A stretch of DNA of 64,000 nucleotides from Rhodoblastus sphagnicola (GCF_002937075.1 NZ_NHSJ01000100.1:1-64000); one strand, 5' to 3'; positions 15,345 to 23,960 are shown, numbered from the stretch's first letter. Notes: generated by a model not told the origin, from the sequence alone. Program-made: numbers and translations.

Positions 15345-16312
15345 TTAAGGAGTCCGTTCGTGTTGGTGCCTGCGATGGTTCCGGGTATCCAGTACTCGCC
15401 CTGGCCTTGCGTGTTGAGTTCGGCGAATTCGATCGCGAACCGCTTCCCGGTCGGCGTCCCGTTGAAGGTGACATAGCCCGACGCGAAGCTCAGGGTTCCG
15501 GCGGCGCCACAGCACATGTTGGCGATCGCATAGGATGAGCCGCTGTAGGACAGCGCCAGCGGCGCGCCGACGCCGCCGAAAATGATCGAGGCGCCCTGCG
15601 CTGCGTCGGCGAACCAGCCGCTGGCGCCGGATGCCTGGACATTGCCTTTGAGATACAGGGCCGCGGCGCCGTTGACGTCGATCTGGCCGTTGGCGGCGGT
15701 CGGACCGAAATTGCAGTTGGAGATGTGGACGACGGCGGACTGGTCGGCGATCAGGCCGCTGCCCGCGCTCGACTGGATGGTGCAGCCGGACAGCGACAGG
15801 TTGGTGTTGACGGCGCTGACCGAAAAGCCGGTCGGCGACTGGGTGTTGAATATGGTCTGACCCGCGCCCGCGCAATTGACGATCCAATTTGAAATGCCCG
15901 ACGCGCCTAGCGTCAGATTGTCGTATGTGCCCGCCGCGATGTTCAGCGTCAGGCCCGGCGAAGAGAATTGTGAGAGATAGCTGGCCGCGTGGTCCGTCGT
16001 CTTCCACGGCGCGGTCGCGGCGGTCCCCGGGTTGGAATCCGAACCGATCGCAGGGTTGATGAAGAATGCGTTCGCTGGCGCCGTGTTGGTCTGGCTGATG
16101 GCCTGCTTGACCGCGTTGGTTCCGGGCGCCTGGAGGAAAGCGAGGAATTTGGCAGGCGAGATGTACAGATTGTCGGCGGTCCCCGCGATAATGTCGGCGA
16201 CCAGCGCCTCGGCGGGAATGGTCGATTGAAATTGCGCGATCAGCGCCTGGAGCGTGGTGTTTTCCGCGACCAGGGCGGCGGCGGCGGCGTTGATATTGTC
16301 GGCGAGAGCCAT
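15341..16312 (-). CDS. Tail fibre with right-handed beta-helix
   Basis: The 323-residue protein has a helical N-terminal part (ADNINAAAAALVAENTTLQALIAQ), then FFINPAIGSDSNPGTAATAPWKT. That motif commonly starts a parallel beta-helix in phage fibres and pectate lyase-like proteins. Repeating coils of the form (S/N)LSLSGCTIQSSAG, VVHISNCNFG and ALYLKGNVQAS follow. It would form the distal part of the fibre and bind, or possibly cleave, a surface glycan. Confidence 0.65.
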   Translation of the reverse strand: MALADNINAAAAALVAENTTLQALIAQFQSTIPAEALVADIIAGTADNLYISPAKFLAFLQAPGTNAVKQAISQTNTAPANAFFINPAIGSDSNPGTAATAPWKTTDHAASYLSQFSSPGLTLNIAAGTYDNLTLGASGISNWIVNCAGAGQTIFNTQSPTGFSVSAVNTNLSLSGCTIQSSAGSGLIADQSAVVHISNCNFGPTAANGQIDVNGAAALYLKGNVQASGASGWFADAAQGASIIFGGVGAPLALSYSGSSYAIANMCCGAAGTLSFASGYVTFNGTPTGKRFAIEFAELNTQGQGEYWIPGTIAGTNTNGLLK

Positions 16313-16319
16313 GGTTACC

Positions 16320-16943
16320 TCAGATCGTTGTCAGGTTGATCGCCGTGGCGATGGCGTCGATGCGCCGGCGCTGTTTGTCGAGCGCGGCTCGATGCTTCAG
16401 TTCGTGGCCTTGCAGCATGAGAATGGTTTGGTCGGCCTGCGCGATGGCCTGGAGCAGCGTGGCCAGCGCGGCGTCGATCGAGAGCACGTCGTCGCTGGTG
16501 GCATAGGTGACGGCGGGCGTGAGGATCAGCGGCGTGGCGTCGTCGACCGAGACGGAAACGGTCAGATTGAACGCCGAGACCTGTCCCGTCGCCGAGGTCG
16601 ATTTCTCGATCTGGGTGTTGGCGACCACGACGACATTGCCCTGCTCGTCGAGGATCGCCACTTCGCGGATCCAGAACGGGCCGATCGCATTGCCAGAGCC
16701 GTCCACCGCCGGCAGCGGGCAGACGATATCGATCTGCTGCAAATTGCCGGGATTGACGGAGGCGCTCATGATCGGCGCCGCATAGACCATATGGATCAGG
16801 CCGCTTTCGATCGAGCCGAGCAGCGGCACGGCGCCATTGCCGTCGCCCACGGCGAAACTCACGAACTGGACCTTGGCGCCACCGGCCTCGGCCGCCGTGA
16901 CGCGCTGTTTGTATTTGGCCGTAGTTTTCGAACCATAAGTCAT
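16320..16943 (-). CDS. Tail fibre / collar protein (P2 gpH N-terminal-like)
   Basis: This 207-residue protein resembles the N-terminal attachment domain of P2 gpH-type fibres (phage tail-collar fibre, DUF3751). Visible segments are KVQFVSFAVGDGNG, IREVAILDEQGNVVVVANTQIEKS and VSVDDATPLILTP. The C-terminal ~40 residues are helical and charged. It follows baseplate gene I, the P2 position for the fibre gene. The rest of a P2-type fibre appears as a separate gene (15341-16312). Confidence 0.8.
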   Translation of the reverse strand: MTYGSKTTAKYKQRVTAAEAGGAKVQFVSFAVGDGNGAVPLLGSIESGLIHMVYAAPIMSASVNPGNLQQIDIVCPLPAVDGSGNAIGPFWIREVAILDEQGNVVVVANTQIEKSTSATGQVSAFNLTVSVSVDDATPLILTPAVTYATSDDVLSIDAALATLLQAIAQADQTILMLQGHELKHRAALDKQRRRIDAIATAINLTTI

Positions 16944-17545
16944 TGCATTGGCTCCACCTGGACGTCGCCATGCACCCACAGCGCCGCGCCGAACACGGCG
17001 CCGCCCAGCGCGCGCGGATTGGGATCGTCGGGCAGGATCTGGATCAGACCGCCCACCGCGCAGGCCGCGCCGAACACGTTGCCGGCGGCGGGCGCCTGGT
17101 AACGGAGCGCCGGCCAGTCCCGCACATTTTTCCGCGCCATAACCGAGGTCAGCACGGAACCGGAATCGGGCGGATCGCGGGTCGGATCGAGCGTGACCAG
17201 CGCCTCGAAACCGGGCCAGGCGAGTCCGGCCTCGAAGAAGTCGCGGATCGTGACGGGATAGCCGAGGTCGAACGAAATCTCCGTTTCCAGCATGGCCGGC
17301 GTTCCCGCCAGTTCGTGCTCTACGAAGGCGTTTTGCGCGCGGGCGCGATTGAAATAGGAATCGGCCGGATCGAACCGGCGCAGGCTGCGCTCCCAGCACA
17401 ACAGCGGCAGGAAGGCGGCCGAACATTGCATCGGCTGGCGGTTGCGCCGGATCGCCTGAACGTCGAGCGCCAGCATGCGCGCGCCAGCCGATGACAGCGC
17501 ATGTTCGGTGGGCGATGCGGTCGGGGGCAGCATGGACTCGGTCAT
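16940..17545 (-). CDS. Baseplate protein I (P2 gpI-like)
   Basis: A 201-residue protein of the P2 gpI family. The MLPPTASPTEHALSSAGARM start, QCSAAFLPLLCWERSLRRFDP (with the typical LP.LAW-like motif) and ARAQNAFVEHELAGTPA are typical. It overlaps gpJ upstream and the fibre gene downstream (ATGA). It acts as part of the baseplate wedge with W and J. Confidence 0.85.
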   Translation of the reverse strand: MTESMLPPTASPTEHALSSAGARMLALDVQAIRRNRQPMQCSAAFLPLLCWERSLRRFDPADSYFNRARAQNAFVEHELAGTPAMLETEISFDLGYPVTIRDFFEAGLAWPGFEALVTLDPTRDPPDSGSVLTSVMARKNVRDWPALRYQAPAAGNVFGAACAVGGLIQILPDDPNPRALGGAVFGAALWVHGDVQVEPMQ

Positions 17546-18432
17546 GAGCCCCTCCGCGACCACGTCAGATTGACGCCGGCAAGGATCGGCGCGGCAAAGG
17601 GATCGCCGCCGATCGCGGCGCCGGGCCGCGCCAGCGTCACGTCATTGACGAGGCCGGCGGCGTTATAGGCCAGCACCGCCGCGATCTGGTTGGGCGTGAC
17701 GCGATTGCCGATGGTCGCGCGATCGGCGCAAAAGGTTTTCAGCGCCGCCGCCCGCGCCGCGACCACGGCGAGCGGATCGGCGCCGGTCTCCAGCACCAGA
17801 TTGGCCTCGACCGTGTAGAACAAAGGCGTGGCGGCGAAGACGGACACGGAATCGTTGACCGGCCGCGCCGCGCGGTCCGAACAGGCGGCGAGCACGGCGG
17901 CGAGCACATCCGCGCTGGCGACGCCGCTGGGTCCAGACCCCAGGCAGTAAATCCATACCGCGCCGACCGGGACGCCCGTCGTCTCGTGGCCGTAAACCGC
18001 GACATCGGCGATCTGCGTAGGCGAGACGGACAGGGCCAAAGCCTGATAGCGCTGTGACGTGCCGCCGGTCGCCAGCGCCTCCCAGGCCAGTTGCGCGCGC
18101 TGTTTCAGGCTGGCGTTGGACTCGCCCATGGCGCGCACAATATTGACGTCGGCCGCGCGCAGATCGACGTCGGAATCCTCGACCGCGCTCGCCAAAAACG
18201 TGCTCGCCGCCGCCTCGTTGATGCGCTGGATCATCAGGCCCTCGCGATAGGCGTAGGCCGACAGCACGAAAGTGAGCGGATTGCCCTTGAGCGCGTTGAC
18301 ATTGTAAGCGATCCCCGCCGCTTGCAGCCGCGCGCTCGCATCCGACAGGGTGGCGTCGAGGATGGCCTGAAACGACCAGGGCGAAACCGCCGAGGGCGTG
18401 GGCAAAGCGGCGAGGTTGATGGTCTGATACAT
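17542..18432 (-). CDS. Baseplate protein J (P2 gpJ-like)
   Basis: This 296-residue protein resembles the baseplate J wedge. Family-like features are EDSDVDLRAADVNIVRAMGESN and ALSVSPTQIADVAVYGHETTGVPVGAVWIYCLG. A C-terminal region AADPLAVVAARAAALKTF is followed by AYNAAGLVNDVTLARPG. It has a 1-nt overlap with W and a 4-nt overlap with I. Confidence 0.9.
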   Translation of the reverse strand: MYQTINLAALPTPSAVSPWSFQAILDATLSDASARLQAAGIAYNVNALKGNPLTFVLSAYAYREGLMIQRINEAAASTFLASAVEDSDVDLRAADVNIVRAMGESNASLKQRAQLAWEALATGGTSQRYQALALSVSPTQIADVAVYGHETTGVPVGAVWIYCLGSGPSGVASADVLAAVLAACSDRAARPVNDSVSVFAATPLFYTVEANLVLETGADPLAVVAARAAALKTFCADRATIGNRVTPNQIAAVLAYNAAGLVNDVTLARPGAAIGGDPFAAPILAGVNLTWSRRGS

Positions 18433-18818
18433 CAAGCCCCCACCGCGATCATGCCGGCCGGCGCGACCTGGACGGATTGGCCCTGCGGGTTGGAATAATC
18501 GCCCAGATGCCCGTTGGGATAGAACACGCCGGCGATATCGAAACCGACACCGCCATCGGAGCCCAGCCGCGTCGGCGTGATCTTCGTCAGCCGGAAGCCC
18601 GGCTCCCAGGCGCGGAAGGCGCGGGCCAGCGCGGTGAAATAGCGCCCGATGGTCGGGCTGTTCTGCGGCCGGTCCAGCAGGTCCGGGATATCCGAGCCGA
18701 AAGTGCGGTTGAGCACGAGCGAGCCGATCGCGGTTTGCGCGATGCAGTTGAGCGACTGGGCGCATTCGTCCCAGCCGGTCAGCGTCTCGCCAGTGTTGCT
18801 ATCGAGCCCGACGCGCAT
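18432..18818 (-). CDS. Baseplate wedge protein W (GPW/gp25 family)
   Basis: This 128-residue gp25-type wedge protein carries the characteristic SLNCIAQTAIGSLVLNRTFGSDIPDLLDRP segment with PNGHLGDYSNPQ near the end. Family members are 120-140 residues. It belongs to the V-W-J-I baseplate block. Confidence 0.9.
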   Translation of the reverse strand: MRVGLDSNTGETLTGWDECAQSLNCIAQTAIGSLVLNRTFGSDIPDLLDRPQNSPTIGRYFTALARAFRAWEPGFRLTKITPTRLGSDGGVGFDIAGVFYPNGHLGDYSNPQGQSVQVAPAGMIAVGA

Positions 18819-19057
18819 CAGGACGCGGCCTTGTCCGTGGCGGAGGCGGCGGTTTTGGCGGGCGCGGCGGCGGCGCTGGCGGCGGCTTTAAGGGCGATCA
18901 CGCCCTCGCTCAGCCAGTGCGCGGCGACGGGCGCGCTGATAGTGATTTCATTGCCCTTCAGAACCTTGCGGCCGGCGATGTGGAGGTTCTCGACATCGGC
19001 GACGACGACATAGGTTTGCGTCGGCAAGGTCTTTGGCGTGCGGTCGAAAAAGGGCAT
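18818..19057 (-). CDS. Small hypothetical tail-region protein
   Basis: A 79-residue protein with a compact N-terminal part (TYVVVADVENLHIAGRKVLKGNEITI) containing HWLSEGVIAL near residue 50 and an Ala/Lys-rich tail. The shape resembles the small DUF2635-type proteins found near Mu gp37-38, but the match is weak. Lies between V and W. Confidence 0.5.
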   Translation of the reverse strand: MPFFDRTPKTLPTQTYVVVADVENLHIAGRKVLKGNEITISAPVAAHWLSEGVIALKAAASAAAAPAKTAASATDKAAS

Positions 19058-19068
19058 TTAAACACCTT

Positions 19069-19536
19069 TCAAGCTTGGTTCAGCGCTTCGGGTTTGATGG
19101 TGTATTTCGTCCCGCCCAGCTCCAGAACGAACTGGGGAATGGAGCCGGCGACGACATGGGCGCCATTGCCGTCCACGGATTTGAACTGACCGCCGCCGGG
19201 CTTCGACATCACCTTGGAGCCGTCATTGGCGGGCGGCTTCTGCTGGCCGGAATAGCCGGCGGCGCGGCAATAGGCGTTGGCCATGTCGCCCGACGGCGCG
19301 TAGACGTGGACGAGATCGCCCTTGGCGAGCGGCGACACATTGCCGCCGGAATCGCAGACGGGAATGTCGTGGCTGTCGTAGCCGAGATCGACCACGGCGA
19401 CGTGCTTCTTGGCGTCGTAGCTCTTGACGATCGCCATCATGCCCGAGGCCAGATGGATGCGCCGCTCCATCTCCGCGAGGAGATAGGCCATGTCGTCGAT
19501 CTGTCGTTGCAGGCTGGCCAGGGCGTCGTCGCTCAT
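19069..19536 (-). CDS. Baseplate assembly protein V (spike)
   Basis: A 155-residue gpV-like protein. It contains a short helical N-terminus, an OB-like domain (MMAIVKSYDAKKHVAVVDLG followed by DIPVCDSGGNVSPLAKGD) and a short C-terminal beta-helix (GGGQFKSVDGNGAHVVAGS). P2 gpV forms the trimeric membrane-piercing spike; this one is shorter than P2's 211 residues. It is linked to the preceding gp37-like gene by an ATGA overlap. Confidence 0.8.
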   Translation of the reverse strand: MSDDALASLQRQIDDMAYLLAEMERRIHLASGMMAIVKSYDAKKHVAVVDLGYDSHDIPVCDSGGNVSPLAKGDLVHVYAPSGDMANAYCRAAGYSGQQKPPANDGSKVMSKPGGGQFKSVDGNGAHVVAGSIPQFVLELGGTKYTIKPEALNQA

Positions 19537-20177
19537 CCGACGCTCCCGTCCGGCTGGAATGTCCCGGCGAGCGGCGCGGCGTCGGGCGCCGAGACGGTGA
19601 CGTCGGTCAGGATTTCGTCGCCGCTCTTCATCGCGACGCCGTTGATCCAGATGTCCGAGAGCGCGGCGATGGCGCCCGCCTCGATCACGCCGAAATCGGT
19701 GACGCCGAATGTGTCAGGGTCGATCATCTCGCCAATTTTCAACGGCGAGGTCCAGGTGACCTGCCAGATGGCGACGCCGGCGAGATCGGAGCCTCCCGAA
19801 TATTCGTTCTGCGCGGCCAGATCCTCGGGCCGCCGCGCGCCGGCGGTGGCGAAGCGGTTTCCCTCCAGCGCGAGCGTCATGGCGCCGGCCATGGCGGCGG
19901 CGGCGATATTCCGATCCACCCTGTTCTGGCCCTTGATCTCGTCCTTGGCGATGAGCACCAAGGCCCAGCGGGTCGGCAGCATCACGCGGCCGTCGCTGAC
20001 CCGGAGCGTGCGGCCGAAACCGACCAGGGCGAGCGCGGCGATCGGCGCGCGCACCGAATAGCGCTTCAGCTCTTCGAGCGTGAACGTGCCGCCATGGGTC
20101 TCGACCGCGACGCCCGGCAGGGTCTTTTCGACCTGGGCGAGGATGGCCTCGCGGAAGGAGAAGAGGGCGGCGGTCAT
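19533..20177 (-). CDS. Mu gp37-like protein (DUF1834)
   Basis: This 214-residue protein begins FREAILAQVEKTLPGVAVETHGG and includes APIAALALVGFGR and NIAAAAMAGAMTLALEGNRF, matching the DUF1834/Gp37 phage group. Its position, following the virion morphogenesis protein and before the tail genes, fits Mu gp37. It probably serves in the head-tail connection. Confidence 0.75.
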   Translation of the reverse strand: MTAALFSFREAILAQVEKTLPGVAVETHGGTFTLEELKRYSVRAPIAALALVGFGRTLRVSDGRVMLPTRWALVLIAKDEIKGQNRVDRNIAAAAMAGAMTLALEGNRFATAGARRPEDLAAQNEYSGGSDLAGVAIWQVTWTSPLKIGEMIDPDTFGVTDFGVIEAGAIAALSDIWINGVAMKSGDEILTDVTVSAPDAAPLAGTFQPDGSVG

Positions 20178-20671
20178 TGCAGCACCTTGGCGACGAAGCG
20201 GGCGGCGGTCGCCTCCAGTTCCTTTGCGTTCTCGGAGGACACGCCGAGATATTGGCGCTTCGGCATAGTGACGCTCTTGACCACCGCGAATGCGACATGG
20301 CCCTTGCTCACCCACCAGAATTTCAGGGCGTTGCCGTTCACTGGCTTGATGACGCCGCCGAAGTTATGGATGCGCGCGCCGATCCAGCCCGAGCCCCAGA
20401 TAGCGGCGTCGCCCTTGACAGCATGATCGATCGATCGCGCCAGATGCGCGCCGGTCTGGAAAAGCGCCGCGCGGCCGTCATACGTTTTCACCCACGGGAA
20501 TCCATTGGGCGAGCGGTGCTCGACTTCGATGCGGCGCTTGGTCTGCTCAGCGCCGAGCCGCGAGAGGCCGTCGAGCAGATGATGGAAATCCAGCGACCCC
20601 ATCGCGTTCAGCCGCGCGGTCGCCTGATCCAGTCCGGAGATTTCGAGTTTGAAGCCGATGCCCGACATCAC
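20174..20671 (-). CDS. Virion morphogenesis protein (Mu G / P2 S-like)
   Basis: The 165-residue protein carries features of the phage virion morphogenesis family (P2 S / Mu gpG): FKLEISGLDQATARLNAMG at the start, TKRRIEVEHRSPNGFPW in the middle and a C-terminal YLGVSSENAKELEATAARFV. It is a tail-completion protein acting at the head-tail joint. Start ATG 20671 overlaps the gp36-like stop (ATGA). Confidence 0.8.
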   Translation of the reverse strand: MMSGIGFKLEISGLDQATARLNAMGSLDFHHLLDGLSRLGAEQTKRRIEVEHRSPNGFPWVKTYDGRAALFQTGAHLARSIDHAVKGDAAIWGSGWIGARIHNFGGVIKPVNGNALKFWWVSKGHVAFAVVKSVTMPKRQYLGVSSENAKELEATAARFVAKVLQ

Positions 20672-21108
20672 AGCCTCCGCAGACGGCGGCGCAGGCTGTC
20701 GCCGGCGTCGTCGATCAGCACGGGCTCATCCGGCCCGATCGGCGTCCCGGCCTCGGCCGAGGGGATGATGTTGAGGGTGGCCTTGCCTTCGGAGAGATCG
20801 CGCAGGAAGGCGAGCGCGGCCTTTTCGGCGGCGATGATGATCTCGTTGCGCGCGGCGGGCGTGTTGGCGAGCTGGCCCACGGCGAGATCGCAGCAAAGGC
20901 CGCGCAGCAGGATGGCGGCGTCGGGCTGCGCCAGCACCGGCAGCTTGTAGCGCCGGCCGAGATAGGAATCCATGATGGCCGCGCCGGCGTCGAGCGCGCC
21001 GGAAATCCGGGTTTCGTCCGGAGCCTCGGCCGCATCATCCCACGCGAGGAGATTGACGCCCTCGGTGGACCATTTTCCGCGCAAATCTGCAATCGTCGCG
21101 TAGGCCAT
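20668..21108 (-). CDS. Mu gp36-like protein (DUF1320)
   Basis: A 146-residue protein. MAYATIADLRGKWSTEGVNLL is followed by the RISGALDAGAAIMDSYLGRRY motif typical of DUF1320 (gp36). It also has ILLRGLCCDLAVGQLANTPA. Located between the capsid operon and the S-like gene, it is thought to be a head-completion or connector protein. Confidence 0.85.
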   Translation of the reverse strand: MAYATIADLRGKWSTEGVNLLAWDDAAEAPDETRISGALDAGAAIMDSYLGRRYKLPVLAQPDAAILLRGLCCDLAVGQLANTPAARNEIIIAAEKAALAFLRDLSEGKATLNIIPSAEAGTPIGPDEPVLIDDAGDSLRRRLRRL

Positions 21109-21125
21109 GCCGGCTCCTGAAAAGA

Positions 21126-21145
21126 GCCGGGGCTTTCGCCCCGGC
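21126..21145 (-). terminator. Hairpin between capsid operon and gp36-like gene
   Basis: An 8-bp GC stem (21126-21133 with 21138-21145) with loop TTTC on the plus strand. On the minus strand it is followed by TCTTTTC. It may lower expression of the distal genes after the highly expressed capsid genes. Confidence 0.5.
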
Positions 21146-21217
21146 AGTCTGGGAGGAAACGCGCCTGAATGGAGCGCGGGTTATCCGGGCGCCATGAACT
21201 TTGCGCCCGAATTCGTG

Positions 21218-21502
21218 TCAGGCCTGCGGCTCGGGCGCCTTGGGCGTCTCCGGCTCCGGCGCGGGCGCCGGTTCGACCCAGCGCACTTCGAGATAGCTGT
21301 CCGCCTCGATCTCGGCGAAAGCCTCGGCAGTGATTTCTGAAAGGTCGATTTCTCTTTCGGTCGGGCCGAACTGGACGCCGCCGCGCCAGCGCCCGTCCTC
21401 GGGACCGCGCACCTTGACCTTTTCGCCGGGAGCGCCGGCCATTTCCGGCGCGGCCTCTTCGTTTTCCGCCTGCGTGGATTTGGGTGTCTTCGCCATATCC
21501 AC
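21218..21502 (-). CDS. Mu gp35-like protein, acidic
   Basis: A 94-residue acidic protein with a Pro-rich C-terminus (PAPAPEPETPKAPEPQ). The centre, KVKVRGPEDGRWRGGVQFGPTEREIDLSEITAEAFAEIEAD, resembles the HI1506-like/gp35 group that sits just after the major capsid in Mu-like phages. The start may be ATG 21502 or 21496. Confidence 0.6.
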   Translation of the reverse strand: MDMAKTPKSTQAENEEAAPEMAGAPGEKVKVRGPEDGRWRGGVQFGPTEREIDLSEITAEAFAEIEADSYLEVRWVEPAPAPEPETPKAPEPQA

Positions 21503-21506
21503 CCCC

Positions 21507-22460
21507 TCACGCCAGCCAGGGCGACATGAACACTTCGACCAGATTGCGGTCGGTGTTGTCGATCATGCCGAGCGCGCCGGACTGCACCGCGCCGCCGGGG
21601 ACGCCGTCCACCGGCAGGAACTGCGACGTGATCAGGTCGCGCGCGACTTGATCCAGCGAGGGGCCGACCACCAACAGGTTCGGTTTGACGTTGAGCGGGC
21701 GGCCGAAGTCGCCCTTGAGATTGATCATGGCGGCGCGCGCGGCGCGGAAATTGGCGCGGGTCAGTGGCGCGTTGGAGGCGAAGGCGGTCTGCCAGAAGCC
21801 GTAGCCGGCATTGCAGCGGCCGTCCGTGCCATAGACATATTCGTTGCACTCGAACACGCGGTCGGAAGAGTTCGGATCGGTCTTTGAGACGAAGCCGAAA
21901 GCGCGGCGCTTCTGGTAGATGAAGGGCTTCACGATCTTCGTGGTGTCCAGCAAATACCAGGGCGCATTGGTCGGGCTGCCCACCGTCTGGACATTCGACA
22001 CGAACGTGACGGTCCCGTTGACGTCCTTCACCGGATGGTTGGTGTCGAAGAAGTTCTGGCCGTCGAAACAGCGGCTGGCGAAGCCGCCGGCGAACAGGCC
22101 ATAGACCAGTTCGTCGGGGAACAGGGCGACGGACTCGCCCAGGCCCGTGAACAGCGGGTTGAACAAGCCGTAGCTGTCATCCTCGATCTGCTCGCGCTTG
22201 ACGGTGACCGTAGATTCGAAGGTGCGGTTCCTGATCTGGTAGCCGAAGCTGTCCAGCGCATTGGCGACGCGGTCGCCGACCCATTCGCGGATGCGCGGCA
22301 TCTGGCCGAGCCAGCCGTAATTTTCGGCGGCGGCCGTGGACGAGGTTTCCATCGCCACGCGCTTCCAGGTCGGCTCGACGCTTCGCAAACCGCCGTTGAA
22401 CTGGAAGTTAAAGCCCTGGAAGATCGCATCCAGGACGGAAGGCGTAATAATTCTGGGCAT
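21507..22460 (-). CDS. Major capsid protein (Mu T-like)
   Basis: This 317-residue protein matches the Mu-like major head subunit gpT. Typical segments are ITPSVLDAIFQGFNFQFNGGL, WLGQMPRIREWVGDRV and a long E-loop-like region SFGYQIRNRTFESTVTVKREQIEDDSYG. FTGLGESVALFPDELVY and a C-terminal VFMSPWLA are also present. The fold is HK97-like. It follows the protease/scaffold gene and the small decoration-like gene. Confidence 0.92.
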   Translation of the reverse strand: MPRIITPSVLDAIFQGFNFQFNGGLRSVEPTWKRVAMETSSTAAAENYGWLGQMPRIREWVGDRVANALDSFGYQIRNRTFESTVTVKREQIEDDSYGLFNPLFTGLGESVALFPDELVYGLFAGGFASRCFDGQNFFDTNHPVKDVNGTVTFVSNVQTVGSPTNAPWYLLDTTKIVKPFIYQKRRAFGFVSKTDPNSSDRVFECNEYVYGTDGRCNAGYGFWQTAFASNAPLTRANFRAARAAMINLKGDFGRPLNVKPNLLVVGPSLDQVARDLITSQFLPVDGVPGGAVQSGALGMIDNTDRNLVEVFMSPWLA

Positions 22461-22483
22461 CGCGCGCTCCTATTCGGCCGGGG

Positions 22484-22906
22484 TCAGTTGAACGTCACCC
22501 AGGCGGCGCCGGTGGAATCGATGTTGAAGAGAGTGCCGGCGGCTGGCTTCGCGCCGGAATTGCTGGTCTTGGAAATCGTGTTGTCGTCACTGACGTAGAC
22601 GGTGTTTCCGATGTCGGAAATCGTGACCGGGTCGGTCGCGTCATTGTTCATCAGATACGTGCCGAGATTGGCGTCGGCGCTGAGCGCGCCCGCGCCGCCG
22701 GTGCGGTTGTCGGCCGTACCGTCGGCGACGCCGACCACCTTCAGCGCCGCGCTGGCGGAAGCGGGAACGGCGACGGCGGACGAACCGGCGCCGGACAGGG
22801 CGACCATGCCGCCTTCCCAAATCACGGTGGAGGCGGCGACCGGAAACCGGCGCCAGGTGCGGTTGAGCAAAACCTTGGGCAGACGCCCGGCGGTGAGAGC
22901 GGCCAT
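22484..22906 (-). CDS. Putative capsid decoration protein
   Basis: A 140-residue protein rich in Ala, Ser, Thr and Gly. The order (protease/scaffold, this gene, capsid) is that of the decoration or stabilising protein in other Mu-like phages. ADGTADNRTGGAGALSADAN and an ISDIGNTVYVSDDNTIS motif suggest a beta-rich trimeric protein similar to lambda D or DUF2190. Family assignment is tentative. Confidence 0.55.
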   Translation of the reverse strand: MAALTAGRLPKVLLNRTWRRFPVAASTVIWEGGMVALSGAGSSAVAVPASASAALKVVGVADGTADNRTGGAGALSADANLGTYLMNNDATDPVTISDIGNTVYVSDDNTISKTSNSGAKPAAGTLFNIDSTGAAWVTFN

Positions 22907-22915
22907 GGTGCGTCC

Positions 22916-23404
22916 TTACTTCTTCTGACTGGAGAGAAATTCGGCGAAGGCCTTGTCGTCGAGGCCCATGGCCACGGCGACCGCCTGCTGGTCGGAATTG
23001 AGCGCGACAGTCTGAGCGCCGGCCTGGGCGTCGATCTGGACATCGATGTCGGGCAGCAGCGCCGGCAGGTCCTTCACCATGGCGGCGAAGCGGTCAAATC
23101 CGATCTGGTCGGCGCAATTGGCAAGATGATAGTCGCGCGACGTTGGCGCGATCTTGCGGTCGCGGATCGCCTGATCGACGGCGGCTTCGGCGGCGGCCTT
23201 GAGGCGCGCGGCGCCATCGTCGGCGATCTTCTTCTCGGCCTCGGAAGCGCGGTTGAGCGCGACATGATAATCGGCCACCGGCACGAACAGGGACGGGTCG
23301 GGCCTTTGCGCATTCTGCGCGACCTGCAACCGATCGACCGCCGCGATGGCGTCGTTCTCGGTGGCCGTGTCGGGGAGGCCGAGTTTTTTGAGCAGTTCCT
23401 TCAT
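22916..23404 (-). CDS. Nested in-frame scaffold protein (Mu Z-like)
   Basis: Inside gene I, ATG 23404 (MKELLKKLGLPDTATENDAI) is preceded by AGGAG at 23418-23414, 9 nt away, which is a much better ribosome site than expected by chance. It would give a 162-residue protein made of the scaffold half of gpI only. Mu makes its scaffold Z in the same way from within I. Expression is inferred. Confidence 0.6.
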   Translation of the reverse strand: MKELLKKLGLPDTATENDAIAAVDRLQVAQNAQRPDPSLFVPVADYHVALNRASEAEKKIADDGAARLKAAAEAAVDQAIRDRKIAPTSRDYHLANCADQIGFDRFAAMVKDLPALLPDIDVQIDAQAGAQTVALNSDQQAVAVAMGLDDKAFAEFLSSQKK

Positions 23405-23905
23405 GGATATCGACTCCTGATTGAGCGCCGCCTGTCTGAAATTGGGGCGATTGACGAGACCCGCGCCGACGACCTCGATCAGCTCGCCCCGCGCGTCATG
23501 CGCGAAGGACGGCGAGAGATAGCGGTACTCCCGGGAATTGATGGCGGCGGCGCCCTTTTGCGTCCAGGCGACGCGCCCGAAGATCTTGCCGTCGCGAATT
23601 TCCAGCGCCTCGATCCAGCCGGCGGCTGGGGCGGCCTCGCCCTTGGGGGCCTTGACCCATTGCGCGTGCTCGAAATCAATCGGCAGGTCGAGCCCGCGCC
23701 GGTTGAACGCGACGATCATCTTTTGCGGATCGGACAGCGTCCAGCTGCGACCGTCGACACCCTGGAGGCGCGGACCCGCAGGCAGCAGCTGGACCCATTC
23801 GGGAGCGCCTTCTGCCGCCTCGGCGTTCAGAGCGACCGCCGCGCCGAAAGCCGCGTCGGCGGCGTCGGAATTATGGGCGAGCGAAGTGCGGCGGGGTGTT
23901 GTCAT
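22916..23905 (-). CDS. Capsid protease (Mu I-like)
   Basis: The 329-residue protein belongs to the Mu gpI protease family. The N-terminal half has PEWVQLLPAGPRLQGVDGRSW, FNRRGLDLPIDFEHAQW (the acidic/His motif of the protease) and REYRYLSPSFAHDA, as in other gpI proteins. The C-terminal half is the scaffolding region (Ala- and charge-rich helices). It cleaves the scaffold and itself during capsid maturation. Start ATG 23905. A late dyad lies 38 bp upstream, at 23944-23960. Confidence 0.88.
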   Translation of the reverse strand: MTTPRRTSLAHNSDAADAAFGAAVALNAEAAEGAPEWVQLLPAGPRLQGVDGRSWTLSDPQKMIVAFNRRGLDLPIDFEHAQWVKAPKGEAAPAAGWIEALEIRDGKIFGRVAWTQKGAAAINSREYRYLSPSFAHDARGELIEVVGAGLVNRPNFRQAALNQESISMKELLKKLGLPDTATENDAIAAVDRLQVAQNAQRPDPSLFVPVADYHVALNRASEAEKKIADDGAARLKAAAEAAVDQAIRDRKIAPTSRDYHLANCADQIGFDRFAAMVKDLPALLPDIDVQIDAQAGAQTVALNSDQQAVAVAMGLDDKAFAEFLSSQKK

Positions 23906-23943
23906 GGCCCGGCGACAATCGCAACGGGGCCGGATTGCCTCCA

Positions 23944-23960
23944 CGCTGGCGCCGCCAGCG
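23944..23960 (-). promoter_or_regulatory. Late-operon dyad, copy B (upstream of gene I)
   Basis: Minus-strand CGCTGGCGGCGCCAGCG followed by TGGAGG, 38 bp before the gene I start. In Mu a late promoter (PI) sits at the same place. See 11426-11442 and 32325-32341. Confidence 0.6.
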
